Assembly (NCBI RefSeq): GCF_016741815.1
Contig: NZ_JAERRJ010000002.1
Span: 682,001 to 746,000 of the forward strand
From: Nocardia acididurans
Lineage (GTDB): Bacteria > Actinomycetota > Actinomycetes > Mycobacteriales > Mycobacteriaceae
Length of the DNA stretch: 64,000 nt
Direction of reading: 5' to 3'
Below the pieces are notes generated by a model. That model saw nothing but the letters and a program-made list of their open reading frames with translations. It ran no database searches and was not told where the DNA came from. The translations under genes were made by a program, and so were the position numbers. Positions 25,621-35,206 of the stretch are shown one piece after another. Numbering within the stretch: the stretch's first letter is position 1; each line of letters opens with the position of its first letter.

Positions 25621-27054
25621 ATGATCACACCCGATCCGGAAACGGCCATGGACGACACCACAGCGGCGAACGCCGGTGCGGTGGCGGCGCTCTCCTCACC
25701 GCTGCAGGATGTGCGGGCGCTATCGCGGCGGCTGGTCACCCATTTCGCCGAACATGTCGCGCCCTGCGGGACACTGCCCGGCGACGCGCTACGCGGCGAC
25801 ATCACCACCGTCACGCGCACCTGCCTGGAGCTCACCGGTGCGGTGCTCGAGGGCCGCGATGTGAGCGGGAAGATCGAGCGACTACAACGCGCGGGCGAGG
25901 ATTGGGCGCGCGAGGGCATTCCGATCGGGACCATCCACCGGGCGGTGCACGACGGATTCACCCTCGGACTCGACCTGATCCTCGACTCCGCGACCCCGGA
26001 GGATTTCGAGCGACTGGCCGTCACCGCACGGCGACTGCTGGAGGTGCAGGCCGTGGTGAACTCGGCCTTCGCCGTCGCGTACGTGCGCGAGCACCGGGCC
26101 GTGGTGGCCGAACACCACACCGCCGTGCACACGGTGGTGTCGGCGCTACTGGCCGGGCATCCCGCCTCCACGATGGCGCGCGCGGGCGGCGTCGAGATCG
26201 ACGAATCGTATTACGTGCTGCCCGTGAGCATCCCGCCGCATCCGGGCGAGTCCGACGCCAGCACCGACAGCGAGGTGGTGGCCCGTCGCAAGCTGCGGCG
26301 GGTGCAGTCGGCGCTCGCGGATTACTGTGGCGGGCACGCGCTTTCACTGCTCGGCGCGAACGGCGGCACCATTCTGCTGCCCGCGAGCAGTATGCCCGCC
26401 GATCCCCTCGACGGACTCGTCACCGCATTGGCCGCCGCCGCACAGGTTTCCATCACCGCCACCATCATTCACGCTGAGACGGAACGGATTCCGGAGGCCG
26501 CCGACCGCGCGCACGAGCTGCTGGACATGGTGCACCGCCTGCAGTGCGCGCCCGGCCTCTACCGGTTCGACGATCTGGCCATGGAATACCAGCTCACCCG
26601 CCCCGGCCCCGGCCGCGAATACCTTGGGGCGCTGCTGGATCCGCTGGACGAGTACCCCGAGCTGCTGGAGACCCTGCGCCGCCACATCGGCAACGACCTG
26701 AGCCGGCAGCGGACGGCACGGCTGCTGGGAGTGCACACCAATACCGTCGACTACCGGCTCAAGCGCATCGGTCAGCTCACCGGATTCGATCCCTCGCAAT
26801 CCTCGGGGCTGTGGTACCTGCGTTCCGCGCTGGTGGCCCGCAGCTACCGCAGTACCGAGCGGGCGCGGATCGGGCGGCCGGACACCATCTTCGCGAGAAG
26901 CACCGCGAAGGCCGGATACTCCGACAGCGCCTTCGGCGAGAGGGCCACCGACCACACGGTGCCGACCCCGGCGGGCTCGAGCGCACGGCCGGCGAAACGA
27001 TCCGCCAGCCAATCGACCATGACCGGGACGCCGATGAACTGCAAGGGCAGGTGA
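25621..27054 (+). CDS. PucR/CdaR-type helix-turn-helix regulator
   Basis: About 477 residues. Residues ~25-165 are a helical sensor-like region (RsbRD-like), the middle is a GGDEF-like CdaR domain without catalytic residues, and at about 355-410 there is a PucR C-terminal HTH (DLSRQRTARLLGVHTNTVDY). ATG 25621 has GGAG six bases upstream. The HTH normally ends these proteins, but here the frame runs on for about 70 low-complexity residues inside the opposing lipase gene (211-base overlap). The original stop was probably lost or the tail is unconserved. Confidence 0.85.
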   Translation: MITPDPETAMDDTTAANAGAVAALSSPLQDVRALSRRLVTHFAEHVAPCGTLPGDALRGDITTVTRTCLELTGAVLEGRDVSGKIERLQRAGEDWAREGIPIGTIHRAVHDGFTLGLDLILDSATPEDFERLAVTARRLLEVQAVVNSAFAVAYVREHRAVVAEHHTAVHTVVSALLAGHPASTMARAGGVEIDESYYVLPVSIPPHPGESDASTDSEVVARRKLRRVQSALADYCGGHALSLLGANGGTILLPASSMPADPLDGLVTALAAAAQVSITATIIHAETERIPEAADRAHELLDMVHRLQCAPGLYRFDDLAMEYQLTRPGPGREYLGALLDPLDEYPELLETLRRHIGNDLSRQRTARLLGVHTNTVDYRLKRIGQLTGFDPSQSSGLWYLRSALVARSYRSTERARIGRPDTIFARSTAKAGYSDSAFGERATDHTVPTPAGSSARPAKRSASQSTMTGTPMNCKGR

Positions 27055-28169
27055 GCGCTGAGGCGGTCGCGGACATAGCGGACGTGGACCCCCTGCGCGC
27101 GATAGCGATCCACGTGGGCGTCCACATCCGCGACGGCGATCACCTCGTCGTTCACGCCCTGCAGCACGAACATCGGCATGGCGGGAGCCTTGGCGCCGGG
27201 GCGGATCTCGTCCAGCACGGTGCGCATATCGGGATGGGTCAGCAGGGCGCCGATACCGCCGCGAACATGGCGGTGCGCGTTGCGCCCGGCGAAACGCGCC
27301 AGCAGCGGCAGGGTCGCGCTGTGCTCGGCGCGCGCCAGCAGCGCCAGGTAGTCGGCGGACACCTTGGCGCGCAACACCTTGTCGATCTTCGGGTAGGCGC
27401 GGCCCAGACCCGCGGTGAACACCATGGCGAAACCCGCGAAGGGCGAACCGTTCAATCGCACGAAGGCCATGGCCGGATCACCGACGGGCGAGCCCGCGAC
27501 CGCGCCGACGATATCGAGTTCGGGGGCGTACTCGGCGGCCTCCTCGGCGGCCCACGCGGTGGCCAGGCCGCCACCGGAGTAGCCCCACAGGCCGATTCGG
27601 GTCCGCTCGCTCAACCCGAGCGGCGCGAATCGCAGAGCCGCGCGGACGCCGTCCAGGGCCCGGTAGCCGGGTTCGCGCGCCGCGCCGAAATGCCCGCCCA
27701 GGCCCTCGTGGTCGGGTACGGAGACCGCCCATCCGCGTTCCAGCGCGGCGACGATCAGCGGTAGCTCCAGCTGCGGAATGGAGCCGAGCGCTCGGGCGCC
27801 GTGCTGTAAAGCGTAGGAGGGGAAGCATTTCGGCGCGACGGCGTCGATCGCGCACTGGAAGGAGACCAGCGGGCGCGACCGCGCCGGGTCGGCGCCCCAG
27901 GGCAGCAGGACGGTGGTGACCGCCGCCTCGGGGGCGCCGTGCATATCGCTGGTGCGGTACAGCAACTGCCAGGCATGCACCCGCTGCGGGATCCTCCCGA
28001 ACAATGCGGTGCGCACCCGGCGCGAGTGCAGGATCGTGCCCGGGGCGACACGGGTGAGATCGATCGACGAGTGATAGAACGGGTCCGCGTCCGGCAGCAG
28101 CGGGCATGCGGGCGGTGGACCGAAATCGTGTGCGGGGCCGATAATCTCGAATGCGTCGCCGACGGTCAT
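26844..28169 (-). CDS. Lipase of the secretory-lipase (LIP) family, no signal peptide
   Basis: A 441-residue alpha/beta hydrolase. The nucleophile Ser is in GLWGYSGGG (near 195). The acid is probably in FVLQGVNDEVIAVADVD and the His in RLSAHLPLQF. The sequence matches the actinobacterial LIP family, which cleaves triacylglycerols or esters. Most relatives have a signal peptide; this one starts MTVGDAFEIIGP and is probably cytosolic. Its 3' end overlaps the PucR-type gene. It lies just downstream of a secreted lipase gene and may share its transcript. Confidence 0.85.
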   Translation of the reverse strand: MTVGDAFEIIGPAHDFGPPPACPLLPDADPFYHSSIDLTRVAPGTILHSRRVRTALFGRIPQRVHAWQLLYRTSDMHGAPEAAVTTVLLPWGADPARSRPLVSFQCAIDAVAPKCFPSYALQHGARALGSIPQLELPLIVAALERGWAVSVPDHEGLGGHFGAAREPGYRALDGVRAALRFAPLGLSERTRIGLWGYSGGGLATAWAAEEAAEYAPELDIVGAVAGSPVGDPAMAFVRLNGSPFAGFAMVFTAGLGRAYPKIDKVLRAKVSADYLALLARAEHSATLPLLARFAGRNAHRHVRGGIGALLTHPDMRTVLDEIRPGAKAPAMPMFVLQGVNDEVIAVADVDAHVDRYRAQGVHVRYVRDRLSAHLPLQFIGVPVMVDWLADRFAGRALEPAGVGTVWSVALSPKALSEYPAFAVLLAKMVSGRPIRARSVLR

Positions 28170-28194
28170 CGCGATCCTTTCTTGGGGCGAACGG

Positions 28195-29337
28195 CTAGAG
28201 TTTGCCGCCGCCGCCGATCATCCAGGGATTGAAGGTGCATTCCAGATTCGGATTCGCCGCCGGGTCCAGGGCGCGCAGGGCAATGGATGCCGCGCGCGGC
28301 GAATACATGATGGTGAGATGGTCGGAGATGTCCTGGTCGCAATCCTGCTGCAGGGTGATATTGGTGACCGTGGCATCGGGGCCCGCGGTCAGGAAGGTCC
28401 ATTCGTACGGGTTCGAGACTTCGTCGTGACGGGTGCCGACTGCCGTGTATTCGACGCCGGGAACGGTGTCACCGTGTTCGTTCAGCCTGGCGTAGAAGGG
28501 TGAACCGACCGCCTGCTGAATATTGGCGATACCGATGATGGGTTCGTAGAATCCGAGAATATTGATTCCGAGATTGGTGATTATCCGGCCGAGGGTCGCC
28601 ATTCCCATGAGCGAGGTGCCGTGGTTGGTGGCGCCGAAGGAAATGAGCTTTCCGACTTTCCCTTGGCCGCCTTCGAATTTCAGGTACTGGCTCGTCACGG
28701 GGCCGCCCTGGGAGTGCGCGACCACGTCGACGGCGGGCGCTCCGGTGGCGGTGAGCACCCGGTCCACGAAGGAGGCCAGCTGTTTCGCCGAATCCTCCAT
28801 GGCGCCGACGCCGTTGCGGCCGGGCAGGATCGGACCGAATCCGCCGCCCTGCAGGACCCCGAGTTTGCCGTAGTTGAAGGCGAATACGCAGTATCCGGCG
28901 CGGGCGATGCGCGGGCCCATATAGGCGAAACTGTCGTAGGTGTTCAGCCAGGTGCCGTGCACCAGCACCACCGGGCGCGGATGCTCCGCGCTGGGTTTGC
29001 AATTCCAATTATTGGATCCGGCCGGCGCGGCGTCCGGATGCGTGAGGCCGTAGGCGAATGCGGCCAGATACGCCGACACCTCCGGGCCTTCTCCGAGGGC
29101 ATCGGAGGCGGTGCTGGTGATTCCCGCCGATCCGGTTCCGCTGCCGGTGTTCACAATGGATTTCGGGGTGCGGCCGTCGGCGGCCGGGACCAATCCCGCG
29201 TCGATGAGATTCGCCAATCCTTCGGCGGTCACCGGCTTTTCGGGTTCGGCGCTCGCCGCGCCACTGGAAAGAACCACTGCCATGGCGGTCGCACTCGCAA
29301 TCGCGGCACCACCGAGCGCCCGAATCATCGGCCTCAT
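28195..29337 (-). CDS. Secreted alpha/beta lipase
   Basis: A 380-residue protein with a signal peptide (about 1-30, ending ASA) and a Lipase_2-type alpha/beta fold: PVVLVHGTW (oxyanion strand), then the nucleophile elbow VVAHSQGGPVTS and a C-terminal DISDHLTIMY segment with the probable catalytic His. It is expected to hydrolyse esters outside the cell. A 25-base gap to the next lipase gene suggests a two-gene lipase unit. Confidence 0.88.
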   Translation of the reverse strand: MRPMIRALGGAAIASATAMAVVLSSGAASAEPEKPVTAEGLANLIDAGLVPAADGRTPKSIVNTGSGTGSAGITSTASDALGEGPEVSAYLAAFAYGLTHPDAAPAGSNNWNCKPSAEHPRPVVLVHGTWLNTYDSFAYMGPRIARAGYCVFAFNYGKLGVLQGGGFGPILPGRNGVGAMEDSAKQLASFVDRVLTATGAPAVDVVAHSQGGPVTSQYLKFEGGQGKVGKLISFGATNHGTSLMGMATLGRIITNLGINILGFYEPIIGIANIQQAVGSPFYARLNEHGDTVPGVEYTAVGTRHDEVSNPYEWTFLTAGPDATVTNITLQQDCDQDISDHLTIMYSPRAASIALRALDPAANPNLECTFNPWMIGGGGKL

Positions 29338-29491
29338 GAAAACCTCTCCTACTGCCCGACGCGAACCGAACTCTGCGTCGAATTCGCTTGTGACCGTAGG
29401 ACTGTGGGCGCGCCGCTGTCACCGCCTCTGTGTCAGATGACAAACACCCCGACCATGGCGAGAACCCGCATTGTGGTGATCGACAGCACAT

Positions 29492-30139
29492 TCACTCCAC
29501 GGGCAGCGACGCCAGCGCAATCGCCGTCCGTGTGAACAGCGGCCCGAGTTCGGGCAGTGCCGCCGCCCCCTTCTGATGCAGGCAGGCCCGCACCCGATCG
29601 TCGATGCCCCCCAGCAGCATGTCGATCAGCTTCCGATCCGGATCCGCGCGCAGATCCCCCTCCCGCACCCCGATGGCGGCCACCGCCATGATGTAGTCGG
29701 CGAACCGCTCGTGCACCCGCGCCCGATGCGCCACCAGCGCCTGCCCCGCCGCCATGGTCTCCACATACAGCGCCCGTGCCGCCCCCGGCTGCATGGCGAG
29801 GAACCCCAGATAGATCTCGAACGAAATCCGCACCCGGTCCTCGAAATTCACCCCCTCCATCCCGGTCACGGTCTCCTGCAACTGATCCAGCGCACTCCCC
29901 ACCGCCAGGTCATAGGCCGCCGCGAAGCACTCGTCCTTACTCCCGAACACGGCGTAGAACGTTCTGCGAGCCACCTGCGCCCGAGTGACGATGTCCGCGA
30001 CGGTCGTCCCCGCGTACCCCAACTCCCCCACGGCCTCCAGCACAGCGGTGCACAGCCGCCGATACTGCGACGTCACCACCTGCTCCCGGCTCAACCCATG
30101 CCGTCCCCGCGGCAATGGCCCCGCATCTCCAACACTCAC
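29492..30139 (-). CDS. TetR/AcrR family regulator
   Basis: A 215-residue protein with an N-terminal HTH (about 22-68, GYAGTTVADIVTRAQVARRT and FYAVFGSKDECF) and a helical ligand-binding domain. It lies upstream of, and on the same strand as, the two lipase genes, with about 150 bases between, and is divergent from a PP2C gene. Control of the lipases is plausible but not shown. Confidence 0.9.
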   Translation of the reverse strand: MSVGDAGPLPRGRHGLSREQVVTSQYRRLCTAVLEAVGELGYAGTTVADIVTRAQVARRTFYAVFGSKDECFAAAYDLAVGSALDQLQETVTGMEGVNFEDRVRISFEIYLGFLAMQPGAARALYVETMAAGQALVAHRARVHERFADYIMAVAAIGVREGDLRADPDRKLIDMLLGGIDDRVRACLHQKGAAALPELGPLFTRTAIALASLPVE

Positions 30140-30245
30140 CCGTCCAGACTATTGCCCCGTGTCTGAGCCACTCGCATCGGAGCGCCCTTTGGGCGACGCC
30201 CGACTCGGCGGTGCGGCGGGGCCGCGCGGGTGCCACAATCCGCTG

Positions 30246-30959
30246 ATGCGCACCCCCGTGCTCCGCACCGCGTCGGGCAGCGATATCGGCACCCGCTACA
30301 CCGCGAACTTCGATGTCGCCTATCTCCGCGACGACCCGCTGCTCGCGGTGGTGGCCGACGGGATGGGGTCGGGGCGAGGGAGCGCGGCCGCGGGCCGCAC
30401 CGCGGTCGACCTGTTCACCCGCCACCTCACGAAATCCGCCGCCATCGGCCCCGGCGAGATCCGGGAGGCGGTGGCCGCGGCGCAATCCGAGGTCGGCCGA
30501 ATCGGCAGGGAGCTACGCGAATTGGCGGGCTGCACGCTGACCGCACTGCTCGCCACCGAGCAGGGCCACTGGCTCGTCCAGGTCGGGGATTCCCGCGTCT
30601 ACCGGCTCCGCGACAACCTCCTGGAGCTCCTCACCACCGACCACACCATGGCCTGGCTCGGAGCCGTCCACGGCTGGTTCCCCTTCGATTCCCCGGAAGC
30701 CGCCGCGGCCCGCTACCGCCTCACCCGCTACATCGGCCACCCCGCCGCCCCCGAACCCGACATCCTCGCCATCACCCTCCACCCCGGCGACACCTACCTC
30801 CTCTGCACCGACGGCGTGGCCGAGCAGGTCCCCTACGACCGCCTCCACGCCCTCCTCGCCCTCCCCGATCCCCGGTCCGCGATCGACGGCCTCCTGGCCG
30901 CCTGCGCAGCCGCGGGCGGCAACGACAATGCCACCGCGATCGTCCTGCGGGTGGACTGA
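30246..30959 (+). CDS. PP2C family Ser/Thr protein phosphatase
   Basis: A 237-residue stand-alone phosphatase domain with PP2C metal-site motifs: AVVADGMGSGRGS, VQVGDSRVYRLRD, LLCTDGVAEQV and GGNDNATAIVL. It removes phosphate from Ser/Thr using Mn/Mg. There is no membrane segment. Its start is set at ATG 30246; the frame extends upstream without family similarity. No kinase is adjacent, but the PknG operon with its own PP2C begins 0.8 kb away. Confidence 0.9.
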   Translation: MRTPVLRTASGSDIGTRYTANFDVAYLRDDPLLAVVADGMGSGRGSAAAGRTAVDLFTRHLTKSAAIGPGEIREAVAAAQSEVGRIGRELRELAGCTLTALLATEQGHWLVQVGDSRVYRLRDNLLELLTTDHTMAWLGAVHGWFPFDSPEAAAARYRLTRYIGHPAAPEPDILAITLHPGDTYLLCTDGVAEQVPYDRLHALLALPDPRSAIDGLLAACAAAGGNDNATAIVLRVD

Positions 30960-30984
30960 ACAGGCTGCGGCACAGGGGGTTTGC

Positions 30985-31542
30985 TCAGAGAGAGCGGATC
31001 ACCCGGCAGGGGTTGCCGGCGGCGAAGACCTTGTCGGGGAGATCTCGGGTCACGACGGAGCCGGCGCCCACGACGGTGTCGGAGCCGATGGTGACGCCGG
31101 GGCAGACGATGACGCCCGCACCGAGCCAGACATTGTCCCCGATGGTGATGGGGGCGGCGGTTTCGTAGCGTCGGCGGCGCAGGTCGTGGTCTTCCATGGG
31201 GTGCAGGGCGGTGAGGAGTTGGGTGCGAGGGGCGATGGAGACGTCGTTGCCGATGGTGATGGGGGCGCAGTCCATGAGAATGGTGTCGTAGTTGAGGAAG
31301 GTGTTGTGGCCCAGGCGGATCAGGTAGCCGTAGTCGCATTGGAAGCGGGGCATGATCCACGAGTCTTCGCCGATACCGCCGAGGAGGTCTTCGAGGATTC
31401 GACGTCGTTCGGCGTCGTCGCCGGAGCGGGTGGCGTTGAAACGGTCGAGCAGTTGCTGGCAGTGGCGGCGTTCGGCGAGGAGTTCGGGGTCGTTGTCGCG
31501 GTAGAGCCGGCCGGAGAGCATGAGGTCCTTGTTGCTTGCCAT
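30985..31542 (-). CDS. Sugar O-acetyltransferase (maltose/galactoside acetyltransferase type)
   Basis: A 185-residue left-handed beta-helix enzyme. An N-terminal Mac domain (about 1-55, ending ARTGDDAERRRILEDLLG-like) precedes hexapeptide repeats (IRLGHNTFLNYDTILMD, ITIGDNVWLGAGVIVCPGVT). The catalytic His is expected in the TALHPMEDHDLRR segment. It transfers acetyl from acetyl-CoA to a sugar hydroxyl. It is convergent with the PP2C gene, and nothing nearby identifies its sugar. Confidence 0.88.
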   Translation of the reverse strand: MASNKDLMLSGRLYRDNDPELLAERRHCQQLLDRFNATRSGDDAERRRILEDLLGGIGEDSWIMPRFQCDYGYLIRLGHNTFLNYDTILMDCAPITIGNDVSIAPRTQLLTALHPMEDHDLRRRRYETAAPITIGDNVWLGAGVIVCPGVTIGSDTVVGAGSVVTRDLPDKVFAAGNPCRVIRSL

Positions 31543-31778
31543 GAAAACGATCTTGCCCGAGGCGCGGGCATCGTCGCGGCGGCCGATATTCGCCGAATTC
31601 GAATTTCGCTACCGCGCAGGACTTCTGACGTAAGGTGACCCCAGGAATTCGGGGAACGCGTGGTCGAATCATGAGGTCTGCCAATAAATTCCAACCAGTC
31701 GGAATGGCGTCGACACGACGGGGCAACTCCCGTACGATCGCCCTGCGGGGAGTAGGGCCGGTGGAACGGGGGAAGGGC

Positions 31779-33050
31779 GTGAGAAGTCGGCTACCGGCGG
31801 CCATCCACGATGCCACGGTATGGGTGCGGCGATTCGCCCGCACAGCACCGGGAGCAATCGGCGCGATGGGCGTCGCACTCATGGCCCTGTGCCTTGTTTC
31901 GGGACTCGTCTGCGCGAATCAGCTCAGCGACAAACTGACTCGCCGCGATACCGTCCTCGCGCACACCGAACCACTCGCCTACGCCGCGCAACGGCTCTAC
32001 GGGGCGCTCTCGGCGGCCGATGCCGCGGCCACCACCGCATTCCTGTCCGGCGGTATCGAATCCACCGAGGTGCGCACCCGCTACCTGGACTCGCTCACCG
32101 AGGCCGCCGCCGCCCTGGCCGAGGCCACCAGCGGCGCGTCCGACACCACGACCCGCGAGTTGCTGGCCGAGATCGCCGCCGAACTGCCCCGCTACACCGG
32201 CCTGGTCGAGTCGGCGCGCGCCAACAACCGGCAGAACCTCCCGGTCGGCGCGGCGTACCTGCGGCAGGCCTCGGCGCTCATGCAGGACACCGTGCTGCCC
32301 AATGCCCGAGAGCTGCACACGATCCGGATGGATCAGCTGCGCGCCGAACAGCGCGCCATCGAATCCCTGCCCTGGTTCACCGTGATCCTGCTGCTGCTCA
32401 CCCTGGCGGCCTGCGGCTACGGATCCTATGAACTGCTGCGCCGCACCAACCGCCGGTTCAATCTCGGCATCGGCGTGGCGGCGGGCGCGACGGTGCTCGC
32501 GCTGCTGTGGATCGCCGCCGCCACCCTGGCCGCCGCCACCTCGATCGATACCGGTCCCGGCGGCACCACCGCCCGCTTCGACGCGCTCGCGCAGGCCCGG
32601 ATCCTGGCGCAGCAGGCCCGCACCGAGGAAACGCTGCAGCTGGTCACCCGCAGCAATCTCACCGACAGCGACACCCGATTCGCCGACCACACCGGCAAGC
32701 TGAGCGACACACTGGAGAGCGTGGTCGGATCGGATTCGACAGCGGCGCGGGCCTTCTCCAGCTGGACCGATGGCCATCGCAAACAGGTCAGCGCCTATCA
32801 GGGCAACGACTACCGCGCGGCCGTGCAGCAGTCGATCGGCACCGGCGCGGGCGCTTCCGCGGCGGCCTTCGACACCCTCGACGACGCCGTCACCGCCGAA
32901 CTCGAGGACGTGCGCACCCGGCTGCGCGACAGCGTGGACGCCGCGGGCGACGCGCTCACCCTGAGCCCGTTCGGCACGCTGGTACTGCTGTTCGGCGCGG
33001 CGGCCGCGACGGGAATCGGGCTGTGGCCGCGGTTGAAGGAGTTCCTGTGA
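31779..33050 (+). CDS. glnX: GlnX-like membrane sensor protein
   Basis: About 423 residues with four membrane helices: near 24-46, two close together near 200-255, and one at the C-terminus (FGTLVLLFGAAAATGIGLW). They flank two extracytoplasmic helical sensor regions. Size, topology and order (GlnX-GlnH-...-PknG) match the mycobacterial amino-acid sensing unit, in which GlnX passes the GlnH signal to PknG. GTG 31779 is chosen because GGGGGA lies five bases upstream; longer in-frame starts (31671, 31761) exist. Its stop overlaps the glnH start. Confidence 0.82.
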   Translation: MRSRLPAAIHDATVWVRRFARTAPGAIGAMGVALMALCLVSGLVCANQLSDKLTRRDTVLAHTEPLAYAAQRLYGALSAADAAATTAFLSGGIESTEVRTRYLDSLTEAAAALAEATSGASDTTTRELLAEIAAELPRYTGLVESARANNRQNLPVGAAYLRQASALMQDTVLPNARELHTIRMDQLRAEQRAIESLPWFTVILLLLTLAACGYGSYELLRRTNRRFNLGIGVAAGATVLALLWIAAATLAAATSIDTGPGGTTARFDALAQARILAQQARTEETLQLVTRSNLTDSDTRFADHTGKLSDTLESVVGSDSTAARAFSSWTDGHRKQVSAYQGNDYRAAVQQSIGTGAGASAAAFDTLDDAVTAELEDVRTRLRDSVDAAGDALTLSPFGTLVLLFGAAAATGIGLWPRLKEFL

Positions 33051-34018
33051 ACACACGGCAGAGGGTGCTGCTCACCACGGGCGCGGCCGCGCTGGCCGCC
33101 GCGCTGACCGCGTGTGGTTCGGCCCCGGGCACCGATCCGCTGGCCATCCCCTCGGTGAACCGCCTGCCGCCGGGCGCGGAAGTGGTCACCACGAACGAGC
33201 GCCAGCGCGATCCGGCCTGCGACGCGACGGCCAGTCTGCGGCCGGGCGCTCAGCCGTCCCCCGGCAATATGCCGGCCGGGTCGACCATGGCGACCATCGT
33301 GGCGAGCGGCAAGGTCCGCATCGGCGTGGATCAGAATCTCTACCCGATGGGCTACCGCGATCCGGCCACCGGTCAGATCGCGGGCTTCGACATCGATATC
33401 GCCCGCGAGATCGCGCGCGACCTGTTCGGCGATCCGAACAAGATCGAGATGCATCCCATCGAATCCGCGCAGCGGATTCCGGCGCTCACCAGCGGCCAGG
33501 TCGACCTGGTCGTGCAGACCCTGTCGGCCACCTGTGAGCGTGCCCGCGAGATCAGCTTCTCGACCACGTATTTCGCCGCGACACAGCGCATTCTGGCGGT
33601 CAAGGGCTCGGGGATCGCCTCGTCCGCCGACCTGGCCGGCAAGACGGTGTGCGAACTGCCGCGCACCACCACCCTGGACACCGTCCTGCAGCTGCCCAGC
33701 CGCCCCACGATCATCACCATGAACAACTGGCTGGACTGCCTCACCGCCCTGCAGCAGGGTCAGGTCGACGCCGTCAGCACCGACACCCCGATCCTGGCGG
33801 GCCTGATCGCGCAGGACCCGAATCTGGAATTGGTCGGCGAAACCCTGGCCGTGGACGACTTCGCCGTCGGAATCCCCAAGCAGGCAACGGATCTGGTGCG
33901 TTTCGTGAACGGCGTCCTGGACCGGATCCGCAGCGACGGCACCTGGCAGCGGCTCTACAATGCCCGGCTGAACATTCTCGGCCCCGCCAGTCCCCCGGCA
34001 CCGAAATATGTCGAGTGA
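33047..34018 (+). CDS. glnH: Glutamate/aspartate-binding lipoprotein GlnH
   Basis: A 323-residue lipoprotein. The signal peptide ends in a lipobox (ALTAC, Cys near 23), then a spacer, then an SBP_bac_3 periplasmic-binding domain (about 80-315: GFDIDIAREIARDLFGD, RAREISFSTTYF, AGKTVCELPRTTT). In mycobacteria GlnH binds Asp/Glu outside the membrane and signals through GlnX to PknG. No ABC permease or ATPase gene follows, which supports sensing rather than transport. GTG overlaps the glnX stop. Confidence 0.88.
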   Translation: MNTRQRVLLTTGAAALAAALTACGSAPGTDPLAIPSVNRLPPGAEVVTTNERQRDPACDATASLRPGAQPSPGNMPAGSTMATIVASGKVRIGVDQNLYPMGYRDPATGQIAGFDIDIAREIARDLFGDPNKIEMHPIESAQRIPALTSGQVDLVVQTLSATCERAREISFSTTYFAATQRILAVKGSGIASSADLAGKTVCELPRTTTLDTVLQLPSRPTIITMNNWLDCLTALQQGQVDAVSTDTPILAGLIAQDPNLELVGETLAVDDFAVGIPKQATDLVRFVNGVLDRIRSDGTWQRLYNARLNILGPASPPAPKYVE

Positions 34019-34024
34019 GCCGCC

Positions 34025-35206
34025 GTGCACGGGAATTCGGGGCATGTTCTCACCGTCGCCGAGATCGATCGCGAACTCGGCGACCGGCAACGCGAAATCG
34101 ACGCCATCGCAGCGACTCTGGTGGAGGTGGACAAACATCCGGGCCTGCAGCTGTTGCGCCGCTATGCACCCACCGGCGTGACCGCGCAACGCTGGACATC
34201 GGTGCAGGAGTCCCTGGACCTGCTGTGGGAGGAGTTCGGCAGGTTGCGCACCATCCTGGATCGGGCCCGCGCGGCCCGCACCCGCTGGCGGCTCGACGCC
34301 CTCGACCGTGAGGAACTCACCGCGCTGCTGCGCGGACGGCCACTCGAGGTGTCGCGCACCACGATTCCGCTCGCACAGCGCAGTCTCACCGGCCCGCGCG
34401 AGCAGGTGGTGCACGTCGGCCTGGCCGATACGGTGGAGCGGATGAAGGCGGTCTTCCCGGGCGTCACCGAGCTGCTCGACGCGGTGGAGGCGGTGAACAG
34501 CCGGGTCATGTCGGCCCTGGCTCCGCTGCAGACCGAGATCGAGCGCGCGGGCCCCACCCACCCCGAATTGCGTCCTCTCGCAGAGGATATCGCCGCACTC
34601 ACCACGCAGGCCGCGATCGACCCGCTGTCGCTGACCCCCGCGGAGATCGACCGGCGGGCGGGCGAATTGTCCACGCGCATGGCCGCGGCCGCGACACTGC
34701 TCGCGGAACTGGCCGCGATGGCCGCGGATTGGGGCGGCGCCACCGCCCAGCTGCGCCAGCGGGTGGAGACCCTGCGCAAGACCTATGAGCGCGCCCTGCA
34801 CGCCCGCACCGAGGTGGAGCGCACCATCCTGGCCGGCGCACTCCCCGACCGCCCCGACGACAGCGCCGTCTTCAGTGCCGAAGTGACCGCGCTGGAGGCG
34901 AATCCGCCCGCGCCCGCCGCGCTGTGGGAACTGCGCCGCCGGCTCGACGCCGCCCAGTCGGCCGCCGCGCGCTCCGAGGAGCTGGCCCAGGGCCTGCTGG
35001 ATCGGCGTGGCGAACTGAGCGGCCGGCTGTCCGCCTATCGCGCCAAGGCCGCGCGGCTGGGCGTCGCCGAGGATCGAGATGTGCTGGCGGCCGGTCGAAT
35101 CGCCGCCGGACTGCTCGCCCGCAAGCCCTGCGATCTCGCCGCCGTCACCCGGGCTGTCACGGACTACCGCCAGCTCATCGCGCAGAAATCGGGAAGGCGA
35201 CCATGA
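34025..35206 (+). CDS. Helical coiled-coil protein embedded in the PknG operon
   Basis: A 393-residue protein I do not recognise from a named family. It is almost wholly alpha-helical with long Ala/Leu/Arg/Glu heptad stretches (about 1-45, 60-110, 225-290, 300-350), no membrane segment and no catalytic motif. It sits six bases after glnH and overlaps the pknG start by four bases, so it is translationally coupled to the kinase. A cytosolic linker or scaffold between membrane sensor and kinase is the simplest idea; that is inference. Confidence 0.8.
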   Translation: MHGNSGHVLTVAEIDRELGDRQREIDAIAATLVEVDKHPGLQLLRRYAPTGVTAQRWTSVQESLDLLWEEFGRLRTILDRARAARTRWRLDALDREELTALLRGRPLEVSRTTIPLAQRSLTGPREQVVHVGLADTVERMKAVFPGVTELLDAVEAVNSRVMSALAPLQTEIERAGPTHPELRPLAEDIAALTTQAAIDPLSLTPAEIDRRAGELSTRMAAAATLLAELAAMAADWGGATAQLRQRVETLRKTYERALHARTEVERTILAGALPDRPDDSAVFSAEVTALEANPPAPAALWELRRRLDAAQSAAARSEELAQGLLDRRGELSGRLSAYRAKAARLGVAEDRDVLAAGRIAAGLLARKPCDLAAVTRAVTDYRQLIAQKSGRRP

